The translations under genes were made by a program, and so were the position numbers. Positions 39,608-48,724 of a stretch of 64,000 nucleotides of DNA are shown in pieces. The stretch covers positions 1-64,000 of IMG/VR virus record IMGVR_UViG_3300020200_001050; one strand, written 5' to 3'. The notes below the pieces were generated by a model, which searched no databases, was not told the origin of the DNA, and worked only from the letters and a program-made list of their open reading frames with translations. The stretch comes from a virus. The number at the start of each line of letters is the position of its first letter. Positions within the stretch are counted from its first letter, which is position 1.

Positions 39608-41316
39608 GTCACCACCTGTGAGAAGTTATGAAGTTTACGAAATCGAATGACATGTTGAAACTTATCCTGCAACACATCCCCTCGATGAGAAATTACAAAC
39701 ACATTAGTACCCTCTAAGACGGCTAAAATCTTAAGAAGTTCTTCTGCACCAGTCGTATCCAATGACGAATCAAAGACTTCATCCAAAATCAATAAATTGG
39801 TATTCATAGAGTTTTTGAGTTTGGCAACTGCTCGCCATGTCAACATCAATGCCATGTCAATGCGTTGCTTCTCACCTTCACTAAACGAAGCATATTGAAA
39901 TTCGTCTCGATATCGCGATTTAATCGTTTCCGTAAAAGATTCATCCAACATAAAATTCACAGAAAAATCCAGTGCTAAAAGATATTTATTAACAAGTGTG
40001 TTAATTACTGGTAAGTATTGCTGAACAATTTTGGTTTTAATTCCTGTATCTTTCAATAACAACGCAGCCGCATCACAATATTGCTTGTCAGTCAGTAATA
40101 CTTGACGAGCCGCTGTTAAGTCCACCACAGACTGTTCATAGATGCGTAGTTGTTGTGTTTCGTTAGCTGATGAATTTTGTGTGGATTCCAACGTGGTCAA
40201 TTTCGTATCAATGCCACGAATCCACTGTTGAATCTGTTCAATTGATTGTTTCCAAGATGCCATATCAGATTCTAGTGATCGCACCGTCTGTTCTACCCCC
40301 TCAACATGCGCCAGCTGATCTTTTAGCGCGGCAACTTTATGTTCCAGTTTCTGAATACCATCGCACGATTCAGCCGTCTTTTTTCGAAGACTAATGATTT
40401 GTTCATCACGAAAAGCTCGTTCAATTTTCTGTTCACATGTCGGGCAGTTTTCGTGTTCTTCAAAAAAGGTCAAGGACTTGTGTTGTTTACCAAGCGTGTG
40501 TCTGATCTGGGCTTCAAGTTTCATTAGTTTGGTTAATTTCGTTTGCAAATCCCGTTTGTCGTCTAGCGATGCAATCACTTCACCAAGACGTTCAGCGGTG
40601 GTTTGAATTGATTGTTCAAACTTGGCGATTTGCGCGAGATGGTCGGTGCGTTCATGGCGCAACGATTCCGCAATACGTTCTTGATTTTCTGATAATGTCG
40701 CAACATGTTTCTTTTGTAACTCCACCTTTTCTTGTGATGATTCTAATATTAACTTATTTGTCATCAATGATTCTTTATTAGTCGCGAATTGTTCTTTCAA
40801 TAACGAATTCATAGTGGAGAAAATCTGAATATCTAATAAATCTTCAATAATGGCACGTCGCTCCGAACTAGACAATTGCATAAAAGGAGTGAATGAGGCG
40901 GACCCCAAGACGGCGATTTGTGTAAAAGATTTATAGTTCATTTTCAGAATTGTGGTTTCAAGATACTCTTGATAATCCCGCGATTCTGCATCCTGATTGA
41001 TTAATACGCCATCTTGATAAATTTCAAAGATGTTTGGTCTAATTCCGCGCACAATACGATAGGCAATATTGTCAATCGTCAGTGCAACTTCAACAATACA
41101 GTCACGACCATTAATGGAATTGACGAGACTGGGTTTATTGATCTTTCGAAACGGGCGATTGAATAACCCAAAGCAAATTCCATCTAAGAGCGTTGATTTG
41201 CCCGATCCGTTTTCACCAACAACCAGCGTATGATTATGTGCGGTTAGCGGAATTTCAGTAAACGCATTTCCCGTAGAGAGAAGATTGCGCCACTTGACAG
41301 ATTGGAGTGTAATCAT
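39604..41316 (-). CDS. 46: Recombination endonuclease subunit gp46 (Rad50/SbcC-like)
   Basis: The 570-residue ATPase has Walker A GENGSGKST at 34-42, a zinc hook CPTCEQK in a long coiled coil near 290-300, the signature FSEGEKQR and Walker B LLILDEVFD. With gp47 it resects DNA ends for recombination-dependent replication. Its start overlaps the gp47 stop by four bases. Confidence 0.95.
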   Translation of the reverse strand: MITLQSVKWRNLLSTGNAFTEIPLTAHNHTLVVGENGSGKSTLLDGICFGLFNRPFRKINKPSLVNSINGRDCIVEVALTIDNIAYRIVRGIRPNIFEIYQDGVLINQDAESRDYQEYLETTILKMNYKSFTQIAVLGSASFTPFMQLSSSERRAIIEDLLDIQIFSTMNSLLKEQFATNKESLMTNKLILESSQEKVELQKKHVATLSENQERIAESLRHERTDHLAQIAKFEQSIQTTAERLGEVIASLDDKRDLQTKLTKLMKLEAQIRHTLGKQHKSLTFFEEHENCPTCEQKIERAFRDEQIISLRKKTAESCDGIQKLEHKVAALKDQLAHVEGVEQTVRSLESDMASWKQSIEQIQQWIRGIDTKLTTLESTQNSSANETQQLRIYEQSVVDLTAARQVLLTDKQYCDAAALLLKDTGIKTKIVQQYLPVINTLVNKYLLALDFSVNFMLDESFTETIKSRYRDEFQYASFSEGEKQRIDMALMLTWRAVAKLKNSMNTNLLILDEVFDSSLDTTGAEELLKILAVLEGTNVFVISHRGDVLQDKFQHVIRFRKLHNFSQVVT

Positions 41317-42392
41317 ACTGAACGTTCCGAGGCGAGGGCGTCCTGATAGAGATTGTGCATAAACTCTTTTAATTGTTTAGGATCTACATCCATTTTCAAT
41401 CCATCAATATATTTACTGAGAATTGTCATCGTATCTTCTGCTTGATCAATTATGGCGTCTTCAATCTGGTCAGACACGGGTAAATAGTTTTCCACAATTG
41501 ACACATCAAGTGGGCTAGACGCATAGAGTTTATCCAAGATGGAATCAAACAAATATGGATTGGTTTTTTGTTTGACAACTACTTTGACACAAGTCTCTTT
41601 GTACATTGAGAAATCACACGCATTCCATGTGTCAAACGTTTGAGTGGTATCATCGTACAAAAGTTTATAGAACATTTTATATGGATTCGGAACAAAAGTC
41701 AAAGTTCGTGTGTCTGTATCAAAGATATGAAACCCACGAGGATCGTTATAATCTGCCCATGTAATTTCATACGTATTGCCTAGATAGTGAATCGGACCTT
41801 TTGTAGATCGATGATGAAAATGCCCTGAGAGTACGAGTTCAAATCGATTAAACAAATCCGCAGACAATCCATCAAGACACATCAACCCTTTGTCCATTTC
41901 AAATCCGGCAATCTCTAAGTGACCCATGACTAAGGATACCGGAGCTTCACGAATTAATTTTAACGAGCGGTCACGATTCTCGTCACAAATCCACGGCAAA
42001 AATAATATTTCTACGCCATCAAAACTAACTACAGCAGGATCCACATAAATCCACGGCTCATGCAATCCATCATAGGTGCCACAGAGATTTTGAATAGAAT
42101 TAATACGATTTGTGTTTTTGTGGAAACAGTCATGATTTCCAATGATAATATGTGTGTCAATACCCTCGTCATAGAGGCGTTTGATAAACCGTGTTTGAAA
42201 CTCATTCGCAATATAATGATTGATGAACTTGCGTCGGTCCATCACATCTCCAAGATGCACTACAGTTTTAATCTGGTGCGCACTCAAATAGGGGAAAAAG
42301 GTGTCTTCCCAAAACTTAAAGAAGAACGCATTAAACTGGGGAGAATCTGAACGAGCACCAAAATGAGTGTCCGTCACAAGAGCCAGTTTCAT
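41313..42392 (-). CDS. 47: Recombination endonuclease subunit gp47 (Mre11/SbcD-like)
   Basis: The 359-residue metallophosphoesterase has DTHFGARSD at 7-15, HLGDVMDRR near 46-54, IIGNHDC near 83-89 and SGHFHHRS later, the five-motif phosphodiesterase set. It is the nuclease partner of gp46. Overlaps gp55 and gp46 by four bases each. Confidence 0.95.
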   Translation of the reverse strand: MKLALVTDTHFGARSDSPQFNAFFFKFWEDTFFPYLSAHQIKTVVHLGDVMDRRKFINHYIANEFQTRFIKRLYDEGIDTHIIIGNHDCFHKNTNRINSIQNLCGTYDGLHEPWIYVDPAVVSFDGVEILFLPWICDENRDRSLKLIREAPVSLVMGHLEIAGFEMDKGLMCLDGLSADLFNRFELVLSGHFHHRSTKGPIHYLGNTYEITWADYNDPRGFHIFDTDTRTLTFVPNPYKMFYKLLYDDTTQTFDTWNACDFSMYKETCVKVVVKQKTNPYLFDSILDKLYASSPLDVSIVENYLPVSDQIEDAIIDQAEDTMTILSKYIDGLKMDVDPKQLKEFMHNLYQDALASERSV

Positions 42393-42910
42393 TCGTCCTC
42401 CACAAATAATTCTAATCCTCGCTTTTTGGACTTCTTAGCTTCAATTTTCCTTTCAAAGGTATCAATATATTCGGCTATGTTGGTGTACAACTCACCTTGA
42501 TTTGAGGGTGTTTTGTCTTCTGACTGATTAAACTCTTGCGTCACGATGAGTTTTTCTGCCAGTTTATACTTTAAATAAAGTTGCTTCTTTTCGCGTTGAA
42601 TACGCCGTAAAAACGCATAGTAAATAATTTGAGTGAAATATGAAAAAGGATTACTGGATTTTTTCATATCAAAGTTATCAACATACAACACACAATTTTC
42701 TACTGCATCCATAACCATTTCTTCGCGAAACGTGTACGAGTAGAAATTGGGTTTGCGTGATAGTCGATCTGCGATTTTCAAAAAACAAGCTCCGATATAA
42801 TCGGGAAGAACAGGACGTTCTTGATGAAGACGTTTGGCGCGGCGAACCGCCTTTTGATATTGAAGTAAAGCCTCAAATAAAGTGATATTTGAAATATAAT
42901 GTTCACTCAT
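42389..42910 (-). CDS. 55: Late-transcription sigma factor gp55
   Basis: The 173-residue protein matches T4-like gp55: FREEMVMDAVENCVLYVDNF, SSNPFSYFTQIIYYAFLRRI and QREKKQLYLKY, corresponding to sigma region 2. It directs host RNA polymerase to TATAAATA late promoters with gp45 as activator. The window contains several such motifs before structural genes, in agreement with this role. Confidence 0.95.
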   Translation of the reverse strand: MSEHYISNITLFEALLQYQKAVRRAKRLHQERPVLPDYIGACFLKIADRLSRKPNFYSYTFREEMVMDAVENCVLYVDNFDMKKSSNPFSYFTQIIYYAFLRRIQREKKQLYLKYKLAEKLIVTQEFNQSEDKTPSNQGELYTNIAEYIDTFERKIEAKKSKKRGLELFVEDE

Positions 42911-42918
42911 ACATCATA

Positions 42919-43422
42919 TTAATGAAACGTAGGAGTATTGTCATCATTTTCTTCGTCTTCATCTTCATCTTCATCTTTATTGCGACAAGCTTGACGAGAA
43001 TTGTGATCAGAAAAATTAATATTAGATGACTTATTTATCATATCTCGAAACATTGATTCAATCGTTGGTGAGTTGTATTTAAGATTCAACAACTGTTTAC
43101 GAAAAATACTATCCAAGTTGATCAATCGCATATAAAAATCATCACTGATACGATAATAATAATCAATAAATTCTTTTTTGGGTGTCATAATACAAACTAC
43201 TTGTGATTTCGAAATCACTGTTGTGTGTTCGTCGAGCAATTCATCAAGTAACCAAGGCACGATCAACAATCCCACTTGATTCTCAGCGTTCAAACGACGA
43301 AAAATCACCTTGAAAGGATTGATCACTTGATACTCAGTTTTTATTTCTGAGATAAGTCCAATAATATCTTCACCGGTGGTGAGTCGTAATATTGCGACAA
43401 AAGATGCAGATGTAGATATCAT
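42919..43422 (-). CDS. Sm-like conserved phage protein with acidic tail
   Basis: The 167-residue product has an N-terminal beta layout (SFVAILRLTTGEDIIGLISE) that resembles an Sm/Hfq-like start seen in T4-like environmental phages, and a C-terminal acidic run (EDEDEDEENDD). It lies between gp55 and uvsW with a four-base overlap to uvsW. RNA-binding is suggested by the fold pattern only. Confidence 0.6.
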   Translation of the reverse strand: MISTSASFVAILRLTTGEDIIGLISEIKTEYQVINPFKVIFRRLNAENQVGLLIVPWLLDELLDEHTTVISKSQVVCIMTPKKEFIDYYYRISDDFYMRLINLDSIFRKQLLNLKYNSPTIESMFRDMINKSSNINFSDHNSRQACRNKDEDEDEDEENDDNTPTFH

Positions 43423-44888
43423 GTGCTTAAATCAATGTAATATTGTTGATAGGAAAATTGTTCGTCATCATAAATCTTCAGACGCTCTACATAATGTTCG
43501 AGCAAATAATTCATTGTCTTACCAGTTCGTAGATCATCAGCAATATCAAATAACGTCATCAAATTTTTTTCATCCGTTCTTCGAAGACCACGACCTATTG
43601 ACTGAAGCACACGAATACGTGACTTTGATGGTGAGGCAAATATGATATTGTGTAGATTGGGAATATTAACACCAATACTGAATGTACCAGCCGATCCCAA
43701 TACTATAGCATGAGACGATTGATCAATACATCGTCTAATACGTTCACGTTCATCGGTTTCCACGCCTCCATGAACATACATCACCTCGCGTTTAGGTGAC
43801 AAATCACGAATAAGATTATATAATAATTCTCCGTGCTTGTCAATAAATTGAAAAAGAATTAATGTATTGCCCATCAATGATAACGCAAGATTGGCAACAA
43901 ATCGATTACGTTTGGGGTGTTGTACGACAAAATCCAATTCCTCTTGATAGGTAGAAGATTTTAATTGCTGACATGTGTTGACATCATATTTAAGAATCAA
44001 AGCTTTGATGTTGATATTTGCTAATGTATCGCGTTCCATCAAGTCTTTGGTTTTGGTTGCTTCATACACGGGTCCAAATGCGCCCTCTAACACCAATCGA
44101 TTAGTCTTAGTGCCATCTAATGTGCCAGTGGTGCCAATACGAAAGAGTGTCCGAGTCAATTTAGTCATAATACTTTGCAACGATTTAGCTTTGAACAGAT
44201 GACACTCATCTCCCAATACAACATCGAATTGTTCAAAGTATGACGCAGGAAATTCATAAATGGATTGCCAGGTGGTAATCGTTACAGGCTTCTGTGTTGT
44301 TTTTTCTTTACCCGCATATTGTTTATGGACAAATTGATTTACATCCCATCCATATAATTGAAAATCAGACGTTAGTTGTTCAACAAGATTAGTTGTGGGA
44401 ACCACCACAAGAATGTGATGTAAATCACGAAAAAGAAAATACCGAATCAAACAATATAAAATGAGAGATTTACCTGAGCCTGTTGGTGATACAATTAATT
44501 GACGACGATTGCGGACTGCTTGAACAAGCGTATTAAATTGATAGTCACGAAGTTGAAATTGTTCGGGAAGCGATAGTGACTGAATAAAGGTATGCGCTTC
44601 TTGTTCAGACCAATTTTCAGTCAGAACCACTAACGTATCTAGATGATACGTATAGTTGCGATCATGACAAAACTTTTCAACATAAGGGACTAGCCCATGA
44701 TAAAGCAGATTACTTCGAGTGTCAAAGAGTCGAATTTTGCCATCCCAAAGCTTTCGTCGAAATTGTGGAGTGAACTGAAATCCTGGCACCCAAAAAGAGA
44801 AATATTCATGCAGTTCTTGTGCAATCCCACTATCACACTGTATTTTGATATAGACTTCGCTATGTTTTGTGATCACAAGATCCATCAT
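43419..44888 (-). CDS. uvsW: UvsW helicase
   Basis: The 489-residue SF2 helicase has an N-terminal DNA-binding part (FTPQFRRKLWDGKIRLFD), Walker A SPTGSGKSL near 133-141, DECHLF as motif II and QSIGRGLRR as motif VI. It processes R-loops and branched recombination intermediates and helps switch replication mode. ATG 44888 follows GGAG. CTAAATA lies 17 bases upstream, consistent with late expression as in T4. Confidence 0.95.
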   Translation of the reverse strand: MMDLVITKHSEVYIKIQCDSGIAQELHEYFSFWVPGFQFTPQFRRKLWDGKIRLFDTRSNLLYHGLVPYVEKFCHDRNYTYHLDTLVVLTENWSEQEAHTFIQSLSLPEQFQLRDYQFNTLVQAVRNRRQLIVSPTGSGKSLILYCLIRYFLFRDLHHILVVVPTTNLVEQLTSDFQLYGWDVNQFVHKQYAGKEKTTQKPVTITTWQSIYEFPASYFEQFDVVLGDECHLFKAKSLQSIMTKLTRTLFRIGTTGTLDGTKTNRLVLEGAFGPVYEATKTKDLMERDTLANINIKALILKYDVNTCQQLKSSTYQEELDFVVQHPKRNRFVANLALSLMGNTLILFQFIDKHGELLYNLIRDLSPKREVMYVHGGVETDERERIRRCIDQSSHAIVLGSAGTFSIGVNIPNLHNIIFASPSKSRIRVLQSIGRGLRRTDEKNLMTLFDIADDLRTGKTMNYLLEHYVERLKIYDDEQFSYQQYYIDLST

Positions 44889-44904
44889 AAATACTCCATA
44901 TCAG

Positions 44905-44911
44905 TATTTAG
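44905..44911 (-). promoter_or_regulatory. Possible late-type motif CTAAATA before uvsW
   Basis: CTAAATA on the minus strand 17 bases upstream of the uvsW ATG, in the gap behind uvsY. T4 uvsW is a late gene, which supports a late promoter here. Confidence 0.45.
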
Positions 44912-44921
44912 TGAGTGAATC

Positions 44922-45389
44922 TTAGACGCCTTGAATAAAGCGTTGCCAGGTGATGAAGTCTTTAATTTGATACGTACGAGATTGTAGTTCTTTAAGAATC
45001 GATTGACACACTTCCACAATTTCTTCATGTAAACTTTTTTGTGTCATCAAAAGTTGCAAATCTTTATCTGCTTCGAGATAAGAGGGAATTTCTGATTTTA
45101 GTGTGAACATAAATGGTTCCCATCCATACTTCTCTAGTGTTGCTTTGTCCCCATTTAGTTTACCGGTATAGTATTCCCATTTGAGTTTACGAATACGATA
45201 ATATTTTTGTTCAACCACTTTCATAGCTAAACGATGTTCAGAGAGAATCGTCAGATACTTACTGTGTAAAGTACCAATACGAGCTAATTCTCGATCTGGT
45301 TGTGTTTGATCAAACACCACATCAATACCCCACATAGTCAAAAGTTCATGAACCGTTTCACGTGTAGTTACAGGAATTGGTGTTACCAT
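44922..45389 (-). CDS. uvsY: UvsY recombination mediator
   Basis: The 155-residue helical protein has SKYLTILSEHRLAMK, RIRKLKWEYYTGKLNGD and a late helix CQSILKELQSRTYQIKDF, following the layout of T4 UvsY. It loads UvsX on gp32-coated ssDNA. It lies behind a TTGACA-N17-TATAGT promoter and next to uvsW as in T4. Confidence 0.85.
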   Translation of the reverse strand: MVTPIPVTTRETVHELLTMWGIDVVFDQTQPDRELARIGTLHSKYLTILSEHRLAMKVVEQKYYRIRKLKWEYYTGKLNGDKATLEKYGWEPFMFTLKSEIPSYLEADKDLQLLMTQKSLHEEIVEVCQSILKELQSRTYQIKDFITWQRFIQGV

Positions 45390-45469
45390 AATGACTCCTC
45401 TTTATTAAGAGATCACAATACGCTTCAATCACATAATTGCTCATGTTGTCAACAACGACTCGTTCAGAA

Positions 45470-45498
45470 ACTATACTAAATTATTTCTGATTTGTCAA
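45470..45498 (-). promoter_or_regulatory. Host-type promoter before uvsY, TTGACA-N17-TATAGT
   Basis: TTGACA (45498-45493) and TATAGT (45475-45470) with 17-base spacing, leader about 75 bases. The -35 overlaps the last codons of the tail-tube-like gene. Confidence 0.6.
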
Positions 45499-46016
45499 AT
45501 TTTTTCGATATCAAAAAGAGAATAACTGAAGGTGGCGTCAGCAGTTAAAATGGTGTCAGCACCATTCACAGTAGTCATAGTAAAGGGAGCGAGCGTCATA
45601 GGAAATGCATCATGGAATTTGAATCGATAGTTGCCACGATTATTGGAATTCAACATAATTAAGGTTGCATCTGAAACTTGAGGTGTTACTGGATTGATGG
45701 ATTTAGAAATTTTTCTTAAATTTTTATATTCTTCAAATTTGGTTGGAAATCCTAAAGCGCGCATCCAATCATGAATTTCTCGCCAGGAGGCTAAATCTTC
45801 GTCAACTAAAAATGTAATAGTCAAGGGATCATAAACGAGCTTTTCTCCAGGAACAGGATAATCTACAAATGGCGTGGTTCGTGGTACAGCACTCAGATTC
45901 ATTCCTGGAAGATTCACCGTCTGACAGAAAAACTGCATGTTGGGAAGACGTATAAACGACAGGACGAATTTATTTGGAACAAGAAAATTTGTATTTGATG
46001 GTTGTAATTGACCCAT
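45495..46016 (-). CDS. Tail-tube-fold structural protein (gp19/gp54-like)
   Basis: The 173-residue product shows the pattern VNLPGMNLS, PLTITFLVDEDLASW and HDWMRALGFP, matching the layout of gp19 (AALPGSTIG, WTITILNDEDF, EKWMGGIN) in this same window. It is likely a baseplate or tube-initiator component sharing the tube fold. It stands alone between the gp23 terminator and uvsY. A TATAAATA lies only eight bases before ATG 46016 and no Shine-Dalgarno is visible, so a leaderless message is possible. Confidence 0.75.
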   Translation of the reverse strand: MGQLQPSNTNFLVPNKFVLSFIRLPNMQFFCQTVNLPGMNLSAVPRTTPFVDYPVPGEKLVYDPLTITFLVDEDLASWREIHDWMRALGFPTKFEEYKNLRKISKSINPVTPQVSDATLIMLNSNNRGNYRFKFHDAFPMTLAPFTMTTVNGADTILTADATFSYSLFDIEKI

Positions 46017-46023
46017 AATATAT

Positions 46024-46031
46024 TATTTATA
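46024..46031 (-). promoter_or_regulatory. T4-type late promoter TATAAATA
   Basis: Exact TATAAATA between the gp23 terminator and ATG 46016, so it can only serve the 45495-46016 gene. Distance to the ATG is eight bases, implying a very short or absent leader. Confidence 0.6.
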
Positions 46032-46047
46032 TAATCTGGTATAAATG

Positions 46048-46076
46048 AAAAGGGGGACCCTTTCAAGTCCCCCTTT
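46048..46076 (-). terminator. Rho-independent terminator after gp23
   Basis: On the minus strand AAAGGGGGAC pairs with GTCCCCCTTT around a nine-base loop and is followed by TTTCATTTAT. It lies 22 bases downstream of the gp23 stop, where high-level capsid mRNA should end. Confidence 0.8.
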
Positions 46077-46098
46077 CCGAACAATCATCTGTAATTGC

Positions 46099-47454
46099 TT
46101 ACAGAATATTGCTCACCTTCATTGCACGATAGTACATATTAGCCTTGGCGGTTAGCGCGCCCAGACCCTGTGTCGTGCCCTCAGCAAACGGATTGGCAAC
46201 AAGACCGTAGCGTGTCTTAAATCCAATCTTCGGCTGGAACGAACCTGTATCAATCGCACGAACCATCTGCAGTGGGACGTAGGGGCAATAGAAGATACCA
46301 GCGTCATAGGCATTGGTACCCTTATACCCAACCACCGCAAACTCTGAAGTGCTGGATGTTGGGAAGTACGGATCAATGTAGACCTTGATACGACCAAACA
46401 TGGTACCAGCAAAGGTGTTGCCAGTATCATCCACACTCAGATTCACTTGATCTTTCAACGCACTGTTGTAATCAAGCAGCCCTGCCATCGCGAAGGCACT
46501 GGCGACATCGGATGAACAGATGACTACGTTGCCCTTGCCCCGACGAGTTTGCTTGGCAATTGTATTTGCTTCGCGCTCAATCTGGAAAGCAAGACCCTTG
46601 ATTTTTTCAACCATCCACCGACCGTTTGAATCGGTATCCAGGTCGAATGTGCCCGTTGTCGTGGTGCCACTCTGGCAACCAACTTTGGCACCAACATAGA
46701 TGTTCCGCAGCACTTCACGGTTGATTTCCGCAAGGATTTCAGCCGAGAGGATGTTAGAGAGTTCACTCTCTGCATCCAGACCATGCACTGCTTTCAGATC
46801 CTGAGCCAATTCCATCGTGTACTCAGCCTTGAGTGCGCGAGTCTTGGCGGTGACAGTGACTTTCTCGATGGAGAATGCCATTTCACCAAATGCAGCACCA
46901 GCAGGAGATGTAGAAGTCCCCAATGCTTCACCCGCTGATGTTGTCAGACCAGTGCCTGTCGTCACGGATGTCGCGAACACGTTTCCATTGCCCGTCGAAG
47001 TATTAGATGCGAGAGCAATGTCGGCATGTGTTCCTGTGCCACCGAAATCAGTATCCGCTTCGTTGTAGAAGGCTTCTGTTGCACCGGCTGTCACGTTAGC
47101 TGTCGTATACGTGGACCGCATCGCGAAGATGAGTCCAGTTGGACCCGACATTGGCTGAACACCACACACATCGTAGGCAATGAGGTTCGGAAGCGAACGA
47201 CGCACCAACGAAATGAGAATCGGATCAAACCCTGCCATTGGACCACCAGCAGCAGCCCCACCTGTCAATCCACCACCAGTGGCGTTAGCAGGAGACGCTT
47301 CGCTGAGGATCTGCGATTCCTTGCGAATCGCTGTTTCCTGGTTCTCCAGAATAACAGCAGTTACCGCACGGCGATACGGATCCTTAATTTTGGGAAGATC
47401 TGGATGATCCAGAACTCCGCTCCACTTCTTCTCAAGATTCTCTGATAGAAACAT
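46099..47454 (-). CDS. 23: Major capsid protein gp23
   Basis: The 451-residue protein fits T4 gp23: N-terminal part with DPYRRAVTAVILENQE (about 25-40), then SLVRRSLPNLIAYDVCGVQP-type conserved core, and TRRGKGNVVICSSDVASA and C-terminal FKTRYGLVANPF. It is cleaved by gp21 at an N-terminal site and forms the capsid lattice. Strong terminator behind it; downstream of scaffold and protease genes in the expected order 20-67-68-21-22-23. Confidence 0.96.
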   Translation of the reverse strand: MFLSENLEKKWSGVLDHPDLPKIKDPYRRAVTAVILENQETAIRKESQILSEASPANATGGGLTGGAAAGGPMAGFDPILISLVRRSLPNLIAYDVCGVQPMSGPTGLIFAMRSTYTTANVTAGATEAFYNEADTDFGGTGTHADIALASNTSTGNGNVFATSVTTGTGLTTSAGEALGTSTSPAGAAFGEMAFSIEKVTVTAKTRALKAEYTMELAQDLKAVHGLDAESELSNILSAEILAEINREVLRNIYVGAKVGCQSGTTTTGTFDLDTDSNGRWMVEKIKGLAFQIEREANTIAKQTRRGKGNVVICSSDVASAFAMAGLLDYNSALKDQVNLSVDDTGNTFAGTMFGRIKVYIDPYFPTSSTSEFAVVGYKGTNAYDAGIFYCPYVPLQMVRAIDTGSFQPKIGFKTRYGLVANPFAEGTTQGLGALTAKANMYYRAMKVSNIL

Positions 47455-47487
47455 GTGGTACTCCTTGGTTAAAATAAACTATTGATG

Positions 47488-48690
47488 TTACTTCGGTAAA
47501 GTCTTCGAAATAGCCTGTACATATGCCCGCATCCGTGAATCAGTGATTTCAGGCTGTTCGGAAATATCTGCTTGTTCAGACAACATTTCAGCTGAGGCTG
47601 TTTTTGTTGTCTTTGGGAAATAGTTATCACGGATGGTCTCAACTGTCTTCTGAAATTCACCGTCTGTGGTGTACTCGGCACCCTCTACGAGCGACCGAAT
47701 TTTTTCAGTTTGTGTCCGTGTGAGACCCTCACAGACTTTATTAATAATGTCTTGTTTCTTGGATTCTTGAAGTGATTTCTTCATCTCAATGTTCCGTGCG
47801 ACGGTTTCATTGAGTTGTGTTTCCAATGACTCTACTTTTTCAACCAGTTCATTTACCAATTCAATCTTCTCTTCCGGAACATTAATATAATGCTCGGCAA
47901 AGAGATTGCGGAGTCCAGCGATAAACTCTTCTGTTAACTCCGAACGGATTCCATTCTCAATAGCGACTTGATTCTGTTCCATCCATTCTTCTACTGCATA
48001 ATTGAGGAATCCATCGATCTTTTCTACCAACTGAGCTTCAAGCTGCTGAACAGCTTCAGTCAACTCTGACGCATACTTGGCTTCCAACTTTTCCTCAATC
48101 TTCTTAACTTTATGCTGAACCTTATCGTTCACACGAGTTTCATAAATCATGGCAATTTTAGAACGGAAATTTTCAGATAGATTCTTTTCAGAAGACAGAA
48201 TAGCTTTTACATCTTCCTTCATAGCTTCTTTTTCTTCCTTCTCTTCCTTCTCTTTCTTCTTGTCTTCGTCTTCTTCCTCGTTCTTGTCCTTGCCGTTGCC
48301 GTTCTTACCGTTCTTGCCGTTCTTCTCGTCTTCTTCATTCACTTCCTTTTTCTTCTCATCCTTTTCGTCGTCGTCATGTTCGTCATCATGTTCTTCGTCG
48401 TCATGATCGTCGTCGTCATGATCGTCGTCATGATTATTTTCTTTAACGACATCCACTTCACCCTTAACCTTTTCCATTGGCATAGCTCCAACAGAGGCAG
48501 GTTTACCAGGCGCAGTAGCTTTCTTGACATTTTTCGCTGATCCGTCACCTTCGCGACGGACAGGATCAGTAGGTGTCACCCCACCCAAATCCTCAACTTC
48601 ACCCTTTACCTTTTCCAAGGGATCACTGGGTGCAGCGGCTTTACTACGACTTAAAATATCTGCGGCAGCTTCCATTAAATTTTTCGACAT
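47488..48690 (-). CDS. 22: Prohead core scaffold gp22
   Basis: The 400-residue protein has a repeated LEKVKGEV / MEKVKGEV segment near the N-terminus, an extended low-complexity stretch of His/Asp and Glu/Lys (about 86-150), then a helical body typical of gp22 and a C-terminal DSRMRAYVQAISK that resembles the gp22 end. It assembles the core inside the prohead and is degraded by gp21. TATAAATA lies 25 bases upstream. Confidence 0.85.
   Translation of the reverse strand: MSKNLMEAAADILSRSKAAAPSDPLEKVKGEVEDLGGVTPTDPVRREGDGSAKNVKKATAPGKPASVGAMPMEKVKGEVDVVKENNHDDDHDDDDHDDEEHDDEHDDDEKDEKKKEVNEEDEKNGKNGKNGNGKDKNEEEDEDKKKEKEEKEEKEAMKEDVKAILSSEKNLSENFRSKIAMIYETRVNDKVQHKVKKIEEKLEAKYASELTEAVQQLEAQLVEKIDGFLNYAVEEWMEQNQVAIENGIRSELTEEFIAGLRNLFAEHYINVPEEKIELVNELVEKVESLETQLNETVARNIEMKKSLQESKKQDIINKVCEGLTRTQTEKIRSLVEGAEYTTDGEFQKTVETIRDNYFPKTTKTASAEMLSEQADISEQPEITDSRMRAYVQAISKTLPK
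48220..48440. repeat. Low-complexity acidic/histidine region in gp22
   Basis: Short repeats of GTCGTCATG/TCTTC-type codons encode HDDD units and then Glu/Lys runs (KEKEEKEEKE). Roughly 220 bases with strongly biased composition. Likely made by replication slippage in a tolerant part of the scaffold. Confidence 0.7.
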
Positions 48691-48714
48691 ATGAATCTCC
48701 TCTGTTGGTATTAC

Positions 48715-48722
48715 TATTTATA
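48715..48722 (-). promoter_or_regulatory. T4-type late promoter TATAAATA before gp22
   Basis: Exact TATAAATA 25 bases before ATG 48690 of the scaffold gene; gp22 is a late gene in T4. Confidence 0.75.
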
Positions 48723-48724
48723 AT

